From positions 3,844,501 through 3,908,500 of the forward strand of contig NZ_CP081903.1 of NCBI RefSeq assembly GCF_020091405.1: DNA of 64,000 nucleotides, read 5' to 3'. This DNA comes from Bacteroides cellulosilyticus. GTDB taxonomy: Bacteria; Bacteroidota; Bacteroidia; Bacteroidales; Bacteroidaceae. The notes beneath the pieces were generated by a model. It was not told the origin of the DNA, searched no databases, and saw only the letters and a list, made by a program, of their open reading frames with translations. This document shows positions 26,588 to 37,000 of the stretch, in pieces; within the stretch, counting starts at the first letter, position 1; the number at the start of each line of letters is the position of its first letter. A program made the position numbers and the translations under genes.

Positions 26588-27901
26588 ATGAATGCAAGAA
26601 TAATAGATAGAAAATTCTTTGTCGATTTGGCGAAGGAGGTTGGCTTGAACGCTTCGCATATAGAAGCAATGGGTGAAATGCGCCATTGTGAAATCATCGT
26701 TAGTGGCAATATGCTGAAACGTCTGGTTGAAATTCAGCGTCAGTTCGAGCGACTTGCCATAATGGGGGATGATGAGCATCGTGGTTTCTACATAGAGGTG
26801 CCACGCCCTACTCCTGAGGAGTGGGGTGATATTGAGGAACTAATTGCTTCGGGAGAGTATCAAAGCAAAGAAGCGTTCTTTGCGGACTGGCTCGCATTCA
26901 ATCCAACGGAAACGCAGTGGTTTCATGTTGCTTCTTATAGATACGAAGAGTTCCGGTCGATTCGCGTTACAGACCGAAAACATACGCATTTCGTTATTAC
27001 GAATCGCTCCTCTTGTGCCGACGGAGAATCAGATAACGCATGGTATTGTGATTCCCTTGCCCGATTCTTCGACTATTTGCAGAGGCTGGTTGATGTTCTT
27101 GTTGCAAATCCCGATGGGTTCAACGACTATGTGGCGCACAATCTGCCGTACCAGCAACGGACTGGGCGGATTGCACGAAAGGAACTCAATCGGATAGCAC
27201 CGGAGTTCAAAATTGAGGTGGAAGATCGGGAGACTGCTATAAAGGCTTTGGAGGATTCAGTGGAGGAACATTCCAGACCTCATCTGAAGACTATGACCAC
27301 CCGGCAATATTGTATGTATTACCGCATCGCTAACGAGGTGTATGAAGCATACTACCGGAAACGAGGTGTTGGAAATCGTATCTACAAAGAACAGCCGAAT
27401 GTTCCGGAAGAGCTGCGAGATATAGCCTACTACACGCGAGTAAAGTTCGTAGATGTAGATAGACTATACGACATTGACAGCCCAGAGGATTTTATACGGT
27501 TTGCAACAGACCATTATAGCGAGCTGGGACTTTCGCGCCTGAATGTCATTGCATCGAAGGTGTCGCAGCAGGGTTGGATGATAGTTGTCTCTAATAGCTA
27601 TTCGGCAAATGTCGGATTGGCCATTGAGGTTGCCACTGCTTTATATAAGACCGGAGTACCGCTGCTGATTCACGATGCCGAAAAACTCTTGAGGATTCTG
27701 CGTGAAGAAGGTTATGTGCGGCTGATTCCCAATTCGTATCATAACTATATGGGCTATCAGGAGGAAGATACTGTTTACGAACTGCCGTGGGAATACGAAT
27801 GTTCGGACGATGGTGAATCGGTGTTGACTTTGGAGCAATACAATTCGATTGTTTCTCTTGCAGAATGGCAGGATGAAAAGTTGGTGAATCCAGTCGCTTG
27901 A
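26588..27901 (+). CDS. Uncharacterised protein, 437 aa, linked to two phosphoesterases
   Basis: Starts MNARIIDRKFFVDLAKEVGL; the ATG at 26588 is closest to the preceding gene and keeps the conserved start. The protein has no signal or membrane segment. Features: an aromatic-rich N-terminal domain with YRYEEFRSIRVTDRKHTHFV, a helical middle (RPHLKTMTTRQYCMYYRIAN), and a C-terminal domain that looks like an alpha/beta fold (GWMIVVSNSYSANVGLAIEV). I do not recognise a family. Tight spacing suggests it is the third gene of the phosphoesterase operon. Confidence 0.7.
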   Translation: MNARIIDRKFFVDLAKEVGLNASHIEAMGEMRHCEIIVSGNMLKRLVEIQRQFERLAIMGDDEHRGFYIEVPRPTPEEWGDIEELIASGEYQSKEAFFADWLAFNPTETQWFHVASYRYEEFRSIRVTDRKHTHFVITNRSSCADGESDNAWYCDSLARFFDYLQRLVDVLVANPDGFNDYVAHNLPYQQRTGRIARKELNRIAPEFKIEVEDRETAIKALEDSVEEHSRPHLKTMTTRQYCMYYRIANEVYEAYYRKRGVGNRIYKEQPNVPEELRDIAYYTRVKFVDVDRLYDIDSPEDFIRFATDHYSELGLSRLNVIASKVSQQGWMIVVSNSYSANVGLAIEVATALYKTGVPLLIHDAEKLLRILREEGYVRLIPNSYHNYMGYQEEDTVYELPWEYECSDDGESVLTLEQYNSIVSLAEWQDEKLVNPVA

Positions 27902-28035
27902 CGCTTAAATTGAGGAGGTTGGCTCTTGCCTTAATCATAGTCATTGACAAAGGCTAAGAGTCGACCTCTTCAAAACTTGGTGGAGAAATCTGTATTTGCA
28001 TAGCCATGTCTTTTAATCTTGCGATTTTTTATCTG

Positions 28036-28091
28036 CAATACATCATTAAATAGATAAAAAGTAATATCTTTGCATATTATATGATGAGTTG
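28036..28091 (+). promoter_or_regulatory. hipBA promoter with dyad operator
   Basis: -7 element TATCTTTG at 28065-28072 lies between imperfect inverted arms at 28036-28050 and 28077-28091 (11 of 15 match, 26-bp spacer). The same arrangement occurs at 16700-16755. A HipB-type repressor bound to both arms would cover the promoter, so this is the likely autoregulatory site. Confidence 0.65.
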
Positions 28092-28094
28092 AAT

Positions 28095-28415
28095 ATGACT
28101 AAAAATACAATGGGGACTAAGTTGCCCCGGAAATTAGAACAAAAGATGGCGGTTGTGGGAGAACAGATTAAACTAGCTCGCTTACGCAGGAATTTGAGTG
28201 TGGTTCAGGTGGCGGAACGTGCTACCTGTTCTCCGTTGACCGTGTCCCGAATAGAAAAAGGTGCACCGACAGTTGCAATCGGAATCTATTTGCGAGTGCT
28301 GTATGCTTTACAGCTTGATGATGATATTCTGTGGCTGGCCAAAGAAGATAAATTGGGGAAAACATTGCAGGATTTGAGTCTGAAGACTAGGGAACGTGCC
28401 TCAAAAAAGGAATAA
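28095..28415 (+). CDS. hipB: HipB-like Cro/XRE antitoxin, 106 aa
   Basis: A helix-turn-helix of the XRE family is seen at about residues 35-60 (VVQVAERATCSPLTVSRIEK). The C-terminal tail is charged. It stands three bases before a HipA kinase gene, the standard HipBA order. It should neutralise HipA and repress the operon through the dyad at 28036-28091. The ATG at 28095 is preferred over a TTG six bases upstream. Naming follows family and gene order. Confidence 0.82.
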   Translation: MTKNTMGTKLPRKLEQKMAVVGEQIKLARLRRNLSVVQVAERATCSPLTVSRIEKGAPTVAIGIYLRVLYALQLDDDILWLAKEDKLGKTLQDLSLKTRERASKKE

Positions 28416-28418
28416 ACG

Positions 28419-29678
28419 ATGAAAACATTATATGTATATGCCGATTTTGATTGGCTTAAGGAAACAGAAATTGTTGGCGAGTTAGGCTATGAATCTCTTC
28501 GTGGTTCGGACAGTTATTGCTTTACCTTCAGCGATGAATGGTTGAAAAAACACGGAGATTTGTTTTTGAGTGATGACCTGAATAATTATCCGGGACAGCA
28601 ATATACGCAACCGGAGAAAGATATATTCGGATGTTTCTCGGATTCATTGCCGGATCGTTGGGGACGAACATTGTTGTTGCGACGTGAGCAGATTACTGCG
28701 ATGGAAGAGAAACGACTGGTACGGAGACTGTCTTCTTTCGATTTTTTGACCGGTATCGATGATTTTTCCCGAATGGGTGCTTTCCGTTTCAAGGAGTCAA
28801 AAGACGGGGGATTTATAAATGTAAGTGAGTCGTTGAAAATTCCACCTCTGACTGATATAAGGGAGTTGATTGCAGCCAGTGCGGAAATCGAGAAAAGCGA
28901 AGAGGGGAATGTCCTGCCTGATAAGAAATGGGTTGCCCAACTCGTGCAACCGGGTTCTTCATTAGGTGGAGCAAGACCCAAAGCCAGTGTGATTGACACG
29001 GATAAAACGCTTTATGTCGCCAAGTTCCCTTCTCGCAAGGATGATTACGATGCCGGACTTTGGGAGCATTTCAGCCATCTTCTTGCGATAAATGCCGGTA
29101 TAAATGCCGCGAAAACCAAAGTACTGGCAACAGGTGAGAAATATCACACCTTGCTTTCGCAACGCTTTGACAGAACCCAAGAAGGGAAACGGATTCACTT
29201 TGCTTCTGCCATGACTTTATTAGGACTCAATGACGGCGACAACGCAACTACGGGACACGGTTATCTGGATATAGTCGATTTCATAATCCAGAACTGTACG
29301 AATGTGGAAGATAATCTGCAGGAACTCTATCGCCGTGCAGCTTTCAATATCTGCATCGGCAATAGCGATGACCATTTCCGCAATCACGGTTTTCTTTTGA
29401 CTGCAAAAGGTTGGACACTTTCTCCTGCATACGATATGAATCCTACTCTGAATGAATATCAAAGTCTGCTTATTTCATCCACTTCCAACAAAGCTGACTT
29501 AAACATTTTGCTTGATGCTTGCGAAGATTATATGCTTAACCGAAAAGCTGCAAAGAAAATTATTTCTGAGGTAATTGGAGCCATAAAAGAGTGGCGAGAA
29601 TTGGCGACAAGATTAGGGATTTCCAAGAGAGATATGGATATGTTTGCCGGAGTGTTGAATAAACGATGTAAGGAATAA
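28419..29678 (+). CDS. hipA: HipA-like serine/threonine kinase toxin, 419 aa
   Basis: Full-length HipA: the N-terminal segment has FGCFSDSLPDRWGR; then SLGGARPKASVID (ATP-loop region) near 183-195, YVAKFPSR with the catalytic lysine near 206, IGNSDDHFRNHGF (catalytic loop) near 313-325 and LSPAYDMNPT (metal site). All key residues are present, so kinase activity is expected. HipA kinases phosphorylate aminoacyl-tRNA synthetases in studied cases; the target here is unknown. A strong terminator follows at 29785. Confidence 0.88.
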   Translation: MKTLYVYADFDWLKETEIVGELGYESLRGSDSYCFTFSDEWLKKHGDLFLSDDLNNYPGQQYTQPEKDIFGCFSDSLPDRWGRTLLLRREQITAMEEKRLVRRLSSFDFLTGIDDFSRMGAFRFKESKDGGFINVSESLKIPPLTDIRELIAASAEIEKSEEGNVLPDKKWVAQLVQPGSSLGGARPKASVIDTDKTLYVAKFPSRKDDYDAGLWEHFSHLLAINAGINAAKTKVLATGEKYHTLLSQRFDRTQEGKRIHFASAMTLLGLNDGDNATTGHGYLDIVDFIIQNCTNVEDNLQELYRRAAFNICIGNSDDHFRNHGFLLTAKGWTLSPAYDMNPTLNEYQSLLISSTSNKADLNILLDACEDYMLNRKAAKKIISEVIGAIKEWRELATRLGISKRDMDMFAGVLNKRCKE

Positions 29679-29784
29679 CTGTTTCTGCGTGCCAAATTAC
29701 CAAGCAAAAATGCGCTAAATTGCCAATTAGAATGAGGTATAGGGTTGATTTTGTATGTGATTGAGTAATAAGACAGGATTGAGG

Positions 29785-29828
29785 TATTATGCTGCACAAA
29801 CATTATGTTCGTGCAGCATAATATTTTT
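29785..29828 (+). terminator. Strong terminator after hipBA
   Basis: A perfect 13-bp stem TATTATGCTGCAC (29785-29797) with GTGCAGCATAATA (29811-29823) and a 13-base loop, followed directly by TTTTT. Confidence 0.85.
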
Positions 29829-29941
29829 GATAAGGTGAAATTCATTGATGGAATAGATAAAAACGACACATGTGTTCTTTTTGCATAGCTTTATGACAAC
29901 TGTAGCCATTCCTTTAAATGATGTTTTTGTCGCTTATATAC

Positions 29942-29972
29942 TTGGCTATATGGGGAATTTGATGTATTTTTG
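29942..29972 (+). promoter_or_regulatory. Promoter of the type I restriction operon
   Basis: TATTTTTG at 29965-29972 matches TAnnTTTG; a TTG at 29942-29944 is 20 bases upstream. The regulator gene starts 33 bases after the -7 element. Confidence 0.65.
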
Positions 29973-30004
29973 TTTGCAATTTAACGAGGATAATTTAAAT
30001 ACTA

Positions 30005-30226
30005 ATGTCGAATAATCAACAAATAATGCTGAATAGAATAAAAGTGGTACTTGCAGAAAAGCAAAGAACCAATAGATGGTTGGCAGAGCAAATGGGTAAG
30101 TCCGAGAATACAATTTCAAGATGGTGTTCCAATAAGTCACAACCATCCCTTGATATGTTGGTTAAAGTTGCAGAATTACTTAATGTTGACCCTCGTCAAC
30201 TCATAAATGGTAAAATAAAAATTTAG
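30005..30226 (+). CDS. Cro/XRE-family control protein, 73 aa
   Basis: Single-domain helix-turn-helix protein (RTNRWLAEQMGKSENTISRW, then SQPSLDMLVKVAELLNVDPR). It is separated from hsdM by two bases and is the first gene of the operon. This fits a control (C) protein that times restriction against methylation, or a repressor. A related but broken gene lies before the type I Wadjet operon (56489-56698). Confidence 0.85.
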   Translation: MSNNQQIMLNRIKVVLAEKQRTNRWLAEQMGKSENTISRWCSNKSQPSLDMLVKVAELLNVDPRQLINGKIKI

Positions 30227-30228
30227 TT

Positions 30229-32733
30229 ATGGCAATAAAGAAGACTCAATTATATAGCATACTTTGGGAAAGTTGCAATATCCTACGCGGAAGCATGGAC
30301 GCAAGTCAATACAAGAACTATGTGTTGACTATGCTATTCTTGAAGTACATCAGTGACAAGGTACAATCCGATTCAGACATATTCTTTGACCTTCCTGAAG
30401 GATGTTCTTTCAATGACATCGTTGCTCTTAAGGGGAAACCCAATATAGGTGAGGAGATTCAGAAAAAGCTCCATGCCATAGCCCGAGCGAATCCTCGATT
30501 AGATCACATTATCAACGAAGCTGATTTTGATGACTCAACTAAACTCGGAACAGGGAAAGCTAAGGTTGATACATTGACAAGCCTCATTTCTGTTTTTCAG
30601 CGGGATTTCCTTGATTTTAGTAAGAACCGTGCTGGCGATGACGATCTTATCGGAGATGCGTATGAATATCTGATGAAGAATTTTGCGGCAGAGAGTGGTA
30701 AAAAGAAAGGTCAGTTCTATACTCCTGCTGAGGTTTCTCGCTTAATGGCTCGTCTGATAGGCATACATAAAGACAATCGGCCACAGATTTCTATATATGA
30801 CCCGACTTGCGGCTCGGGATCATTGTTGCTTCGTGCTGCTGCGGAATATACCAAGCATCGTGACGGCGTTTCTATATTTGGCCAAGAACTTGATGGGGCA
30901 ACACGAGGTATGGCGGTTATGAATATGTATCTTCATGGTTATGACGACCCGGAGTTGGAAGTCGGAGATACAATTGAAAAGCCGTTCCTCAAATCAACAC
31001 CAAATCAGCTGGAAACATTCAACTATGTCGTTGCCAATCCTCCATTCTCTCAGAAGGGATGGATAAAGGGAGAAATTAAAATCAATGACACTTTCGGTCG
31101 GTGGGGAAATTCAGACAATCTACCTCCTATTCCTCCTGTTGGCTATGAAGATTACGCATTTTTGCTTCACATTATCAAGTCAATCAATTCGCAAGGGCGC
31201 GGAGCTTGTATATTGCCAAACGGAGTTTTGTTCCGTGGTAATGAAGAAGAAGCTGTTAGAAGGAAAATTATTGAGAAACGGTATATCCGAGGCATCATAA
31301 GTCTGCCTACAAACTTGTTTTTTGGTACTGGAATTCCTGCCTGCATTATCATTATTGACAAAGCTAAGACTTCGACATCAAAAGGCATTTTTATGATTGA
31401 TGCTCGCTCAGGATTCGCAAAAGATGGAGCAAAGAATCGACTTCGTGAACAGGATATTCGTCGCATATTTGATGCATGGGAAACGCTTGAAAATCTCGAA
31501 AAGAACGGTAACCTTGATGATAAAGAGGAAGCCATACCTCATTTTGCCCGATTCGTACCTTACACCGAAATTACCAACGAGCGAAATGGCTGCAATCTCA
31601 ATGTGTCACGTTATATAACGCTAGTCGATACTGAAATTCAGCAAGATCTTTATGCTCACCTCAAACTAAACGGAGGATTACCTGTCAAGGATGTAGAAGA
31701 TGGATTTTCTTATCTTTGGCGACACTGTCCAACACTCAAAGACGAGCTGTTTGAGCCATTGGAGGAAAACTATTATAAACTGCGCGTCGGACGCAACGAG
31801 ATTCCAAACACTATTATACACAATAAGGAATTCAGTACTTTAAGTGGATTCTTCTCTGATGCAATAGAAGAATGGTATAAACTTGTGTCACAACAGATGT
31901 TTGCGCTTGCTCCCGGATGCCAGCCTAAAAAACTTATAGCAGACTGGAGTGAGTCACTCCTTGAGATGCTCTCTGAAATTGATGGGCTTGTTGGCAAATA
32001 CACGATATATGACATATTGCTCAACTATTGGAACTCAGCCATGCAAGATGATTGTTATCTGATTTCTCGCTATGGTTGGACGGTAGAATTGTCGTGTGAT
32101 GTTCTTACAACCGATAAAAAGTCTAAAGAGGTAAAGTTTGTCCCTAAAAAGAATCCCACCTTCAGGGATTACAATTGCGATTTGTTGCCGGTTCATGTTG
32201 TTGTCAATCACTATTTCAAGGAAGAGAACGATGCGGTCAATGAAGCTGAAGAGCGTGTGTCACAACTCAAAGGTGAGATAGAACAGATGGAGGAGGAATA
32301 CCCCGAGGAACTTAACGATACTGTTACCGAAATCATAAGTAAATATATCTACGCTATATGTCCTAAACCTTTGGAGGGAGAAAAAGATGTTTTAGAGACA
32401 TATCTTGCTATTAACGAAAAAGGAAAGATTGGCAAAGAGAAACGCGAAGCTATTATCGCCAAAAATCGGAATGTATTCGATTGTCTTAGCGACATGAGTG
32501 TAAGTGCAATTAAATATCGATTGAAGGAAGTTGTTAATTATGCGGCATTGCCAGATGATACCATTAAGTTATATAAAAAATATATTGACTTTAACAGAGA
32601 GTTGGCTGATGCTAAGACAGATGTTAAACAAAAGATATCAAAGTTGACCAAACTTGTTGTTGCAAAATATCCTACTTTACAAGAATCGGAAATTAAGGTA
32701 TGGTTGTCAACGACAAATGGCATACTGCTATAG
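30229..32733 (+). CDS. hsdM: Type I restriction-modification methyltransferase HsdM, 834 aa (3' end frameshifted)
   Basis: N6-adenine methyltransferase. An N-terminal HsdM helical domain (ILRGSMDASQYKNYVLTMLF) is followed by the SAM-binding motif DPTCGSGSLL near 190 and the catalytic NPPF near 270. The remainder is a long helical extension of about 350 residues. It works with HsdS to methylate the recognition site and with HsdR to cut unmethylated DNA. The last residues (KVWLSTTNGILL) are off-family. The expected ending (VVNDKW ... HLAKMGFEL) is in another frame at 32700-32900. A single lost base near 32695-32700 would explain this. Confidence 0.92.
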   Translation: MAIKKTQLYSILWESCNILRGSMDASQYKNYVLTMLFLKYISDKVQSDSDIFFDLPEGCSFNDIVALKGKPNIGEEIQKKLHAIARANPRLDHIINEADFDDSTKLGTGKAKVDTLTSLISVFQRDFLDFSKNRAGDDDLIGDAYEYLMKNFAAESGKKKGQFYTPAEVSRLMARLIGIHKDNRPQISIYDPTCGSGSLLLRAAAEYTKHRDGVSIFGQELDGATRGMAVMNMYLHGYDDPELEVGDTIEKPFLKSTPNQLETFNYVVANPPFSQKGWIKGEIKINDTFGRWGNSDNLPPIPPVGYEDYAFLLHIIKSINSQGRGACILPNGVLFRGNEEEAVRRKIIEKRYIRGIISLPTNLFFGTGIPACIIIIDKAKTSTSKGIFMIDARSGFAKDGAKNRLREQDIRRIFDAWETLENLEKNGNLDDKEEAIPHFARFVPYTEITNERNGCNLNVSRYITLVDTEIQQDLYAHLKLNGGLPVKDVEDGFSYLWRHCPTLKDELFEPLEENYYKLRVGRNEIPNTIIHNKEFSTLSGFFSDAIEEWYKLVSQQMFALAPGCQPKKLIADWSESLLEMLSEIDGLVGKYTIYDILLNYWNSAMQDDCYLISRYGWTVELSCDVLTTDKKSKEVKFVPKKNPTFRDYNCDLLPVHVVVNHYFKEENDAVNEAEERVSQLKGEIEQMEEEYPEELNDTVTEIISKYIYAICPKPLEGEKDVLETYLAINEKGKIGKEKREAIIAKNRNVFDCLSDMSVSAIKYRLKEVVNYAALPDDTIKLYKKYIDFNRELADAKTDVKQKISKLTKLVVAKYPTLQESEIKVWLSTTNGILL

Positions 32734-32900
32734 TTGGAGGAGCAATTAGTGCGGCTTTCGATGTAACCGTGGATATTGAACAACAAGTTACTGCTCTTGT
32801 TGATCGTTATGCTCACCGCTTATCCGACATTGACGCTTCAGTACGAGATCTTGAAGAAAAAGTAAATTCTCACCTCGCTAAAATGGGTTTTGAATTATGA
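32700..32900 (+). CDS. C-terminal segment of HsdM in a shifted frame, 66 aa
   Basis: Reads MVVNDKWHTAIVGGAISAAF and ends EKVNSHLAKMGFEL, the sequence normally found at the C-terminus of this class of HsdM. It overlaps the hsdM stop by 34 bases. Its own stop overlaps the hsdS start by ATGA, as expected if it were the true hsdM end. It could still be made as a separate chain by translational coupling. A sequencing error is an alternative. Confidence 0.7.
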   Translation: MVVNDKWHTAIVGGAISAAFDVTVDIEQQVTALVDRYAHRLSDIDASVRDLEEKVNSHLAKMGFEL

Positions 32901-34087
32901 TTGAAACTAAATTCAAACAAACAGAGTTGGGATTGATTCCTATGGACTGGGCGGTTTTCCGTTTAGGAACTATAAGCGACATTAAAACAGGTCCCTTTGG
33001 TTCTTCATTACACGCATCTGATTATGTTCGTTATGGTACACCAATTATTACTGTCGAACATTTAGGTGAACCGTACATACTTCATGCTACGAACACACCA
33101 TTAGTTGGGGAAAGAGATAAGAAACGTTTGGCTCAATATTCTTTACGGACAGGCGATATAGTATATAGTAGAGTCGGTTCTGTTGACAGAAATAGTGTTG
33201 TAACCGAACAAGAAGAAGGTTGGTTATTTTCTGGACGATTATTAAGAGTCCGAAATACTTTTGGTTATAACGCATCTTATTTAGGCTATCATTTAAATAG
33301 TTATTCAGCAAAACAGCGTATCATTTCTGCTGCTGTTGGATTGGGGATGCCATCAATTAATACAAAAATATTAGGAGAACATTCTGTTATTCTACCAAAA
33401 GACGTTAACGAACAAACGAGAATTGCAGAAGCATTGAGCGATGTAGATAAGTTAATTCGTGAACTTGATACTCTGATTGAAAAGAAACGGTCTATAATGC
33501 AGGGGACTATGCAAGAGCTCCTAACCGCTCATTGCAGATTACCAGGTTTCGTCCATCCGTGGAGGAATACTTTAGTTGAAAAATGTTGTAAAATAACCAC
33601 AGGAGAGAGTAACACTCAAGATCAAATTGAATCAGGTATATATCCATTTTACATTCGGTCGGCCACAGTCATGAGAAGTAATAGCTATATATTCGATTGT
33701 GAAGGTGTTATAACTATTGGGGATGGCCAAATAGGAAAGGTGTTTCATTATGTCAATGGAAAATTTGATTTACATCAACGATGCTATTTAATGTACGACT
33801 TTGATGATACAGATGTAAAATTCTTTTACTTTCTATTTTCATTTTTCTTTTATAATCGAGTTATTGCATTATCAGCAAAAGCAACAGTAGATTCCGTCAG
33901 AAGAAATATGATTGCAAAAATGAAAATAAATATACCTTCAACGATGCAAGAACAAAAAGCCATTGCCAATATTCTGTCTGACATGAATGATGGAATTGAA
34001 GCAATAGAGGCAAAAAGGGATAAATATATTGCAGTCCGTCAAGGCATGATGCAGCAGTTATTAACAGGAAAAATCCGTTTAATATGA
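32897..34087 (+). CDS. hsdS: Type I specificity subunit HsdS, 396 aa
   Basis: Two target-recognition domains: TRD1 about 15-170 and TRD2 about 215-350. Each is followed by a helical conserved region (RIAEALSDVDKLIRELDTLI; AIANILSDMNDGIEAIEAKR). The repeat of those helices gives the usual pseudo-symmetry. Only this one hsdS is seen, with no partial copies nearby and therefore no sign of a shufflon. The recognised sequence cannot be told. The stop overlaps the hsdR start by 4 bases. Confidence 0.92.
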   Translation: MIETKFKQTELGLIPMDWAVFRLGTISDIKTGPFGSSLHASDYVRYGTPIITVEHLGEPYILHATNTPLVGERDKKRLAQYSLRTGDIVYSRVGSVDRNSVVTEQEEGWLFSGRLLRVRNTFGYNASYLGYHLNSYSAKQRIISAAVGLGMPSINTKILGEHSVILPKDVNEQTRIAEALSDVDKLIRELDTLIEKKRSIMQGTMQELLTAHCRLPGFVHPWRNTLVEKCCKITTGESNTQDQIESGIYPFYIRSATVMRSNSYIFDCEGVITIGDGQIGKVFHYVNGKFDLHQRCYLMYDFDDTDVKFFYFLFSFFFYNRVIALSAKATVDSVRRNMIAKMKINIPSTMQEQKAIANILSDMNDGIEAIEAKRDKYIAVRQGMMQQLLTGKIRLI

Positions 34088-37000
34088 ACACGATACCATT
34101 AGTAGATTCGGAACGCACAACTCAAAATCGTGTTGTTAATCTCCTCCACGATTATTGTGGCTATCAGTATCTTGGATATAAACAGGATGCCGACAACCTT
34201 CCAATTATTCCTGAAATTCTCGGAAAGTTTATAAAAGATACACAACACGCCTCAAATACGGAGATTGATAAAGTTCTTCGCTTGCTCGATTTGGAAATAA
34301 GCCGATGTCATGATAAGGACACGTTGTTTCAGAGCAATCTGAACTTTTATAACTATCTGCGCTACGGAGTAAATATTCAAGGAGATGACGGACAAAGCAA
34401 AACTGTTAAGATTATTGAATGGTCCGAGGATGATGTGGCCGACAATATATTTTCTTTGGCAGAGGAGGTGACAGTTCGCCGTAATATAGAAGAATACCAT
34501 ACACGGCGTCCTGACATAGTAGTATATGTCAATGGAATGGCACTTGGAGTTATTGAATTGAAGAAATCAACTGTTAGTGTTAAAGACGGTGTGCGCCAAC
34601 AGATTCGTAATAATGGTAGAGATAATGAAATATGCCATTTTTTTGTACCTGCCCAATTTCTTTTTGCCGGAAACGATAGTGAAGGAGTGCATTATGGTAC
34701 AATACTGACTCCGGAAAAGTTTTGGTTACGCTGGAAGGAACCAACGGGTCAAAGTTATCCCAATGATACGTCCACTCCCGAACCAATTCCTGAGCTATTT
34801 CCAAGAACAGAATTTCCTAATGAACTTGATCGTTCATTGCTTCAGATGCTTGAACCGAAAAGAATTTTGCGTCTTATCCATGACTGCGTTGTATATGACG
34901 GAGGTATTAAAAAAGTTTGTCGTCCAAACCAATATTTTGCATTCGAGGTAGCAAAACCACGCATCCGCAATAAGCAAAGTGGTATTATCTGGCACTCGCA
35001 AGGTGCCGGCAAAAGTTTGATGATGGTATGGTTGGCTCAATGGATATTGGAGAATATGCCAAATGACCCGCGTGTTGTTATTATCACCGACCGTGATGAG
35101 CTCGACAAACAAATTGAGAATGGATTCAAAGATGCCGGTCATAAACCAATTCGTGCCAAAAGCGGAAATCATCTTCTTTCGATGCTGTCAGAAGTTGAAC
35201 CTAATTTGATTTGTACCCTTATCCATAAATTCGGTATTGCAGGACAGGAGGAATCTGCTTTTTCTCCAGAGGAGAAGAAGCTCCGGGGAAAGCGCTCTCC
35301 TGAACAGTATATGGCTGCACTTGCCGAAAAACTGCCCCAAGGTTTTAAGGCTAAAGGCAATATATTTGTCTTTGTTGACGAATGCCATCGTACACAAGGT
35401 GGTATACTCAACAAAGCCATGAAAAAAATTATGGGCGATGATGTTATGCTCATCGGTTTTACCGGTACTCCATTGCTGAAACAACAAAAGAGTAAACTTA
35501 CATCGAGAGAAAACTTTGGCAATTATATCCACACATATAAATTTAATGAGGCGGTTAAGGATCAGGTGATTCTCGACCTACGTTATGAAGCTCGCGAAAT
35601 AGAGCAGAATCTTGAAAACGAACAGGCCGTTGACCAACTCTTTGAACACATTACACGCAATCTCAGTCCGAAAGCAAAAGAAGAGTTAAAAAGCCGATGG
35701 GCTGTAATGAAGAATCTTTTTTCGAGTCGTGACCGCGTGCGTAAGATTGTAGCCGACATTGTAAAGGACATGCAACTCATATCATGCCTTCGGGAAGGTT
35801 GGGGTAATGCAATGCTGGTTTGCGATAGCATTTATCAGGCTTATCGTTGTTGGGAGGTCTTTCAGGAAACACAACTTAAAGGACATTGTGCAGTCGTTTC
35901 AAGTTTTAACGGTAAAGATGCGAGTCCGGAAGAATCATCTTCGGGCGAAACACAAAGCGAGGCTGAATATAAAGCAGAGATGGCTAAAAAGATGTTTAAG
36001 GACCGCACTCCCGAAGAATTTGAGGAATGGGCTAAGACTCAATTTGTCGACCATCCAGGTGACATGAAACTACTGATTGTGGTAAGTAAACTACTTACTG
36101 GTTTTGATGCTCCATCGGCTACCTATCTCTATCTTGATAAGAAAATGGAGGGGCATGATTTGTTTCAAGCTATCTGTCGCGTAAACCGTACAAACAACGA
36201 GTATGAAGAAAAAGAGTTCGGGTATATAGTCGACTACAAACAACTTTTTAAGAATATTGAAGATGCGGTCAATGATTACACTACTGGAGCATTTTCAGAT
36301 TACGACAAGGAAGATGTGAAAGGATTGTTAACGGATCGATTTGAGAATGCCAAGCGCGATTTGGACACGGCACTTGAACGTGTAGAGCATCTTTGTGAGC
36401 CTGTTGCTCATCCAAAAACGACCAACGAATTTTTTGATTACTTTGTATTCGACCAACGCAGCACGGAGCCTGATGAAGAAGAAGCTGCAACTATCCGAAG
36501 TGCCCCCATACGCGAAGCCTTCTATAATGCTGTAAAAATTCTTGTGACCCGCTATTCTGCAATTGCGCTTGAAATGGAGAGAGCTGGTTATACGACTGAA
36601 GAGGCGCAGACTATATTTGAGCGTATCAAGAATTTTGATAATATTCGGAATGCCATAATGCGCCGTGCCGGAGATATTGTTGACATGAAACTGTATGATC
36701 AGCAGATGAGAAACATACTTGATATGTATATAGATGCCAAGCCCTCGAAGGTGCTCGCCATGCTTGAAGACTTTTCATTTCTCGACCTTGTGCTTGACGG
36801 TAACTCAGAGGAAGCAGAACATGAGGCTGAGGAAGCACTTGGAGGAAAGGATGGTGTCGCATCAACGATTACTGCCAATGTTCGTCGTGTAGTTAACCGT
36901 AAACGTGAGAGTAATCCAGAAGAATATAGAAAATTCTCAGAACGCATAAACCGACTGCTTGCGGAGTATCGCCAAGGAGTTCTTGACTATAAGGAATATC

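Noticed and set aside
27902..27990. Terminator after the 437-residue gene
   Set aside because: The inverted stretch is imperfect and not followed by a T-run.
32700..32900. Small independent gene such as an antitoxin or anti-restriction peptide
   Set aside because: Its sequence is the usual end of a large HsdM and its stop overlaps hsdS, so a shifted hsdM tail is the simpler reading.
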